Shown here in pieces: positions 6,683-7,787 of a DNA stretch of 7,787 nt. The notes below the pieces were generated by a model. It was not told the DNA's origin and made no database searches. It worked only from the letters and a program-made list of their open reading frames with translations. The stretch is from Phyllobacteriaceae bacterium (GTDB taxonomy: Bacteria > Pseudomonadota > Alphaproteobacteria > Rhizobiales > Ancalomicrobiaceae). Made by a program: the position numbers and the translations under genes. The DNA lies in the NCBI GenBank assembly GCA_012517025.1, contig JAAYVT010000117.1:1-7787 (forward strand), in the 5' to 3' direction. Numbering within the stretch: the stretch's first letter is position 1; every line of letters begins with the position of its first letter.

Positions 6683-6922
6683 TCAGGCCCTCCCGGCGAC
6701 GAGTTCGGAGACGGAACGATCGATCATGGCGATCGACTGGAAAGTCTTTCGGTTGAGCATGCGCTCGGGAAACTCGATGTCGAAGGCCTCTTCCAAAGCC
6801 AACATCAGCTGCACCGACGCGAAAGACGTCATCCCGAGATCATAGAGATCGTCCTCGTCGCCGATCCGCTCGACGGGCACGGGAATGATCTTGTGATTGG
6901 CGATCAACTCACGAATTTGCAT
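6683..6922 (-). CDS. Acyl/aminoacyl carrier protein of the cassette
   Basis: A protein of 79 residues if read from the ATG at 6922; a GTG two codons upstream at 6928 would give 81. GGGGAG lies 10 nt before the ATG and only 4 nt before the GTG, so I favour the ATG, without certainty. The phosphopantetheine site is DLGMTSF, with S33 (S35 in the longer form) as the attachment Ser. The helix SVQLMLALEEAFDIEFPERML follows, as in known carrier proteins (shown only in part: SVQLMLALEE). It should be activated by a phosphopantetheinyl transferase encoded elsewhere, and then accept an amino acid from the ligase two genes downstream. It is the first gene of the operon, and the flavoprotein gene starts 4 nt after its stop. 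Its high acidity and size fit both a fatty-acid-type ACP and an aa:CP-specific carrier; the neighbouring ligase decides for the latter. Confidence 0.93.
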   Translation of the reverse strand: MQIRELIANHKIIPVPVERIGDEDDLYDLGMTSFASVQLMLALEEAFDIEFPERMLNRKTFQSIAMIDRSVSELVAGRA

Positions 6923-7055
6923 GACCACGACTCTCCCCTGACGAAGCGAACATGGGACGACGGTGCCACAAAGGTCGAAAGATCGAGTGAACGCACATGA
7001 TTACCACGAAGTGACTCGAAAAGCGCGGGTTCGATCGATTCCTGAGGGCACGGGG

Positions 7056-7100
7056 CGGCAATTCCTGCCGGCACGCGCTGCCCGGCGGCAGAGACTGCCG
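7056..7100. promoter_or_regulatory. Twin palindromes CGGCA-N5-TGCCG, candidate operator
   Basis: Two 15-bp dyads of identical design, at 7056-7070 (spacer ATTCC) and 7086-7100 (spacer GAGAC), start exactly 30 bp apart. That is close to three helical turns, so two dimers would bind the same face of the DNA. The second has 6-bp arms (CGGCAG and CTGCCG). They lie about 130 bp before the cassette start and 120-165 bp upstream of the sigma-54-like element. The latter distance is typical for an enhancer-binding activator. The regulator is not in the window. Confidence 0.5.
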
Positions 7101-7219
7101 ACCGACGCGCCGCCCCGAGCGACGCCGACGCGACGTCGGCGGCATGGTTCGGCGATCGGGTGTGTCCGGGGTGTTTCCACGACCCCGGCCGCCGCTCGTC
7201 GCGAGAACGAAGAGAAACA

Positions 7220-7235
7220 TGGCACGGCTCTTGAG
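7220..7235 (+). promoter_or_regulatory. Sigma-54-like -24/-12 promoter for the EF-hand gene
   Basis: TGGCACG, 4 nt, then TTGAG. The first half and the spacing match the sigma-54 consensus TGGCACG-N4-TTGCA exactly, but the normally invariant C of the -12 GC pair is A. Transcription would start near 7246, leaving a leader of about 50 nt before the ATG at 7296. The -12 mismatch makes this a candidate only. Confidence 0.35.
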
Positions 7236-7295
7236 AAAGGAAAGACGACCCGGACGCCGATGCGTCACGGATCGTCCATCCGGAGACCAGGCGCC

Positions 7296-7787
7296 ATGAT
7301 CGGCTCGACCTCTTCCTCTTCTCTCGCGCAGTTGCTGGCGCGATCACAGATGCCGACCGTCGACAGGACCCGCTCGTCGACGGCCGCTTCGTCCGGCGAG
7401 CAGAGCAACCCGCTCGACGATCTCTATTCCTCGCTCGATTCCGACCAGAGCGGCGGCGTCTCGGCGAGCGAGCTGCAGTCCTACGTCGACAGCCTGTCGA
7501 GCCAGACCCGGTCCGGGTTGCTCTCGGTGCAGGAGAACGCCTCGTCGTCGACGTCGTCCACGTCGTCCACCTCGTCGACCTCGTCCACCACCTCGACCGA
7601 CACGTCGTCCGACTTCACCTCGATCGACACCGATGGCGACGGGTCGATCTCGCAGAGCGAACTCGGCGCCTACATGCAGGCGAACGCCCCGCCGCCTCCC
7701 CCGCCGCCGAGCGGCGGCACGAGTGACGGCACGTCCTCCGACGCCTCGTCGAGCACGAGCGATCCGGGCGCACAGCTGCTGTCGGCG
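7296..7787 (+). CDS. EF-hand calcium-binding protein, 3' end outside window
   Basis: The frame starts at ATG 7296 (GGAG at 7282-7285, 10 nt upstream) and is open for 164 codons to the window edge. Two canonical EF-hand loops are present: residues 48-59, starting DSDQSGG and ending with E59, and residues 111-122, starting DTDGDGS and ending with E122. In each, positions 1, 3, 5, 9 and 12 hold suitable ligands and position 6 is Gly. The two loops are separated by a Ser/Thr-only linker (residues 83-105). The second is followed by seven consecutive prolines (132-138) and another Ser/Thr/Asp/Gly-rich stretch. The first 40 residues are Ser-rich and have no Sec signal peptide. Calcium binding is well supported by the loops. 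The target, the location and the length of the missing C-terminus are unknown. Similar Ser-rich EF-hand proteins are common in alphaproteobacteria and xanthomonads. Confidence 0.85.
   Translation, partial: MIGSTSSSSLAQLLARSQMPTVDRTRSSTAASSGEQSNPLDDLYSSLDSDQSGGVSASELQSYVDSLSSQTRSGLLSVQENASSSTSSTSSTSSTSSTTSTDTSSDFTSIDTDGDGSISQSELGAYMQANAPPPPPPPSGGTSDGTSSDASSSTSDPGAQLLSA
7542..7610 (+). repeat. Ser/Thr codon microsatellite in the EF-hand linker
   Basis: About 23 codons made almost only of TCG, TCC, ACG and ACC form an imperfect 9-bp tandem repeat (Ser-Ser-Thr, roughly five units). Codon choice drifts between units, so the repeat is kept at the protein level as a flexible linker and may vary in length between strains. 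Confidence 0.75.

Larger units (their letters stand above)
6923..7295. promoter_or_regulatory. Divergent intergenic region, dyad-rich
   Basis: These 373 bp separate the carrier-protein cassette (minus) from the EF-hand gene (plus). I see no plausible gene here. It holds two CGGCA-N5-TGCCG palindromes (7056-7100), a perfect dyad with 8-bp arms at 7123-7141 (CGCCGACG, CGA, CGTCGGCG), another with 7-bp arms at 7166-7188 (CCGGGGT and ACCCCGG, 9-nt spacer), and a near-consensus sigma-54 element at 7220-7235. The 130 bp next to the cassette are less GC-rich and should contain its promoter, but I could not settle on -35/-10 boxes. Confidence 0.5.

Noticed and set aside
6949..6968. TGGCACC on the minus strand as a sigma-54 promoter for the carrier-protein operon
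   Set aside because: The -24 half is good, but at the proper spacing the -12 half reads TCCCA instead of TTGCA, too far from consensus, and it would leave a very short leader.
6904..7347. Minus-strand open frames of 74-147 codons in the divergent intergenic region
   Set aside because: Low-complexity Arg/Ser-rich translations, several frames open at once, and overlap with the start of the EF-hand gene; no sign of coding.

Overview
The window is GC-rich, tightly packed bacterial DNA with strong third-position G/C bias. Two gene families point to an alphaproteobacterium, most likely of the Hyphomicrobiales (Rhizobiales): a DUF2336-type protein at the left edge, and a carrier-protein cassette of the kind described in Bradyrhizobium and Agrobacterium. 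I saw no insertion sequence, phage gene, tRNA, rRNA or CRISPR array.

Layout from left to right. (1) 2-265, plus: 3' end of a DUF2336-like gene. (2) 276-2738, minus: a glycoside hydrolase family 2 protein resembling beta-mannosidases, without a signal peptide. (3) 2739-2920: a divergent promoter region with a 19-bp dyad. (4) 2921-3379, plus: a small exported four-cysteine protein of unknown function, whose 3' end overlaps the next gene tail to tail by 14 bp. (5) 3366-6922, minus: a four-gene cassette, read right to left as carrier protein, acyl-CoA-dehydrogenase-like flavoprotein, amino acid:[carrier protein] ligase and DUF1839 protein. The first three are 4-5 nt apart, with each Shine-Dalgarno sequence lying in the tail of the preceding gene. 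DUF1839 follows after 107 nt containing two perfect hairpins. (6) 6923-7295: a divergent regulatory region rich in dyads, including two identical-architecture palindromes and a near-consensus sigma-54 promoter. (7) 7296-7787, plus: an EF-hand calcium-binding protein that runs off the window.

The cassette is the most interesting part. The ligase is a truncated class II aminoacyl-tRNA-synthetase homologue. In characterised relatives the enzyme loads Gly or Ala onto the phosphopantetheine arm of a carrier protein instead of onto tRNA; the fate of that aminoacyl thioester is, to my knowledge, unknown. The neighbours suggest a short pathway: load the amino acid on the carrier, oxidise or otherwise modify it with the flavoprotein, then transfer it to an acceptor. 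I infer the last step from a papain-like Cys/His/Asp pattern in the DUF1839 protein that recalls the butirosin acyltransferase BtrH. The flavoprotein appears to lack the catalytic glutamate at both positions used by known acyl-CoA dehydrogenases, so it may not catalyse ordinary alpha,beta-dehydrogenation. The GH2 protein could act on a sugar acceptor or product, but only its proximity supports that.
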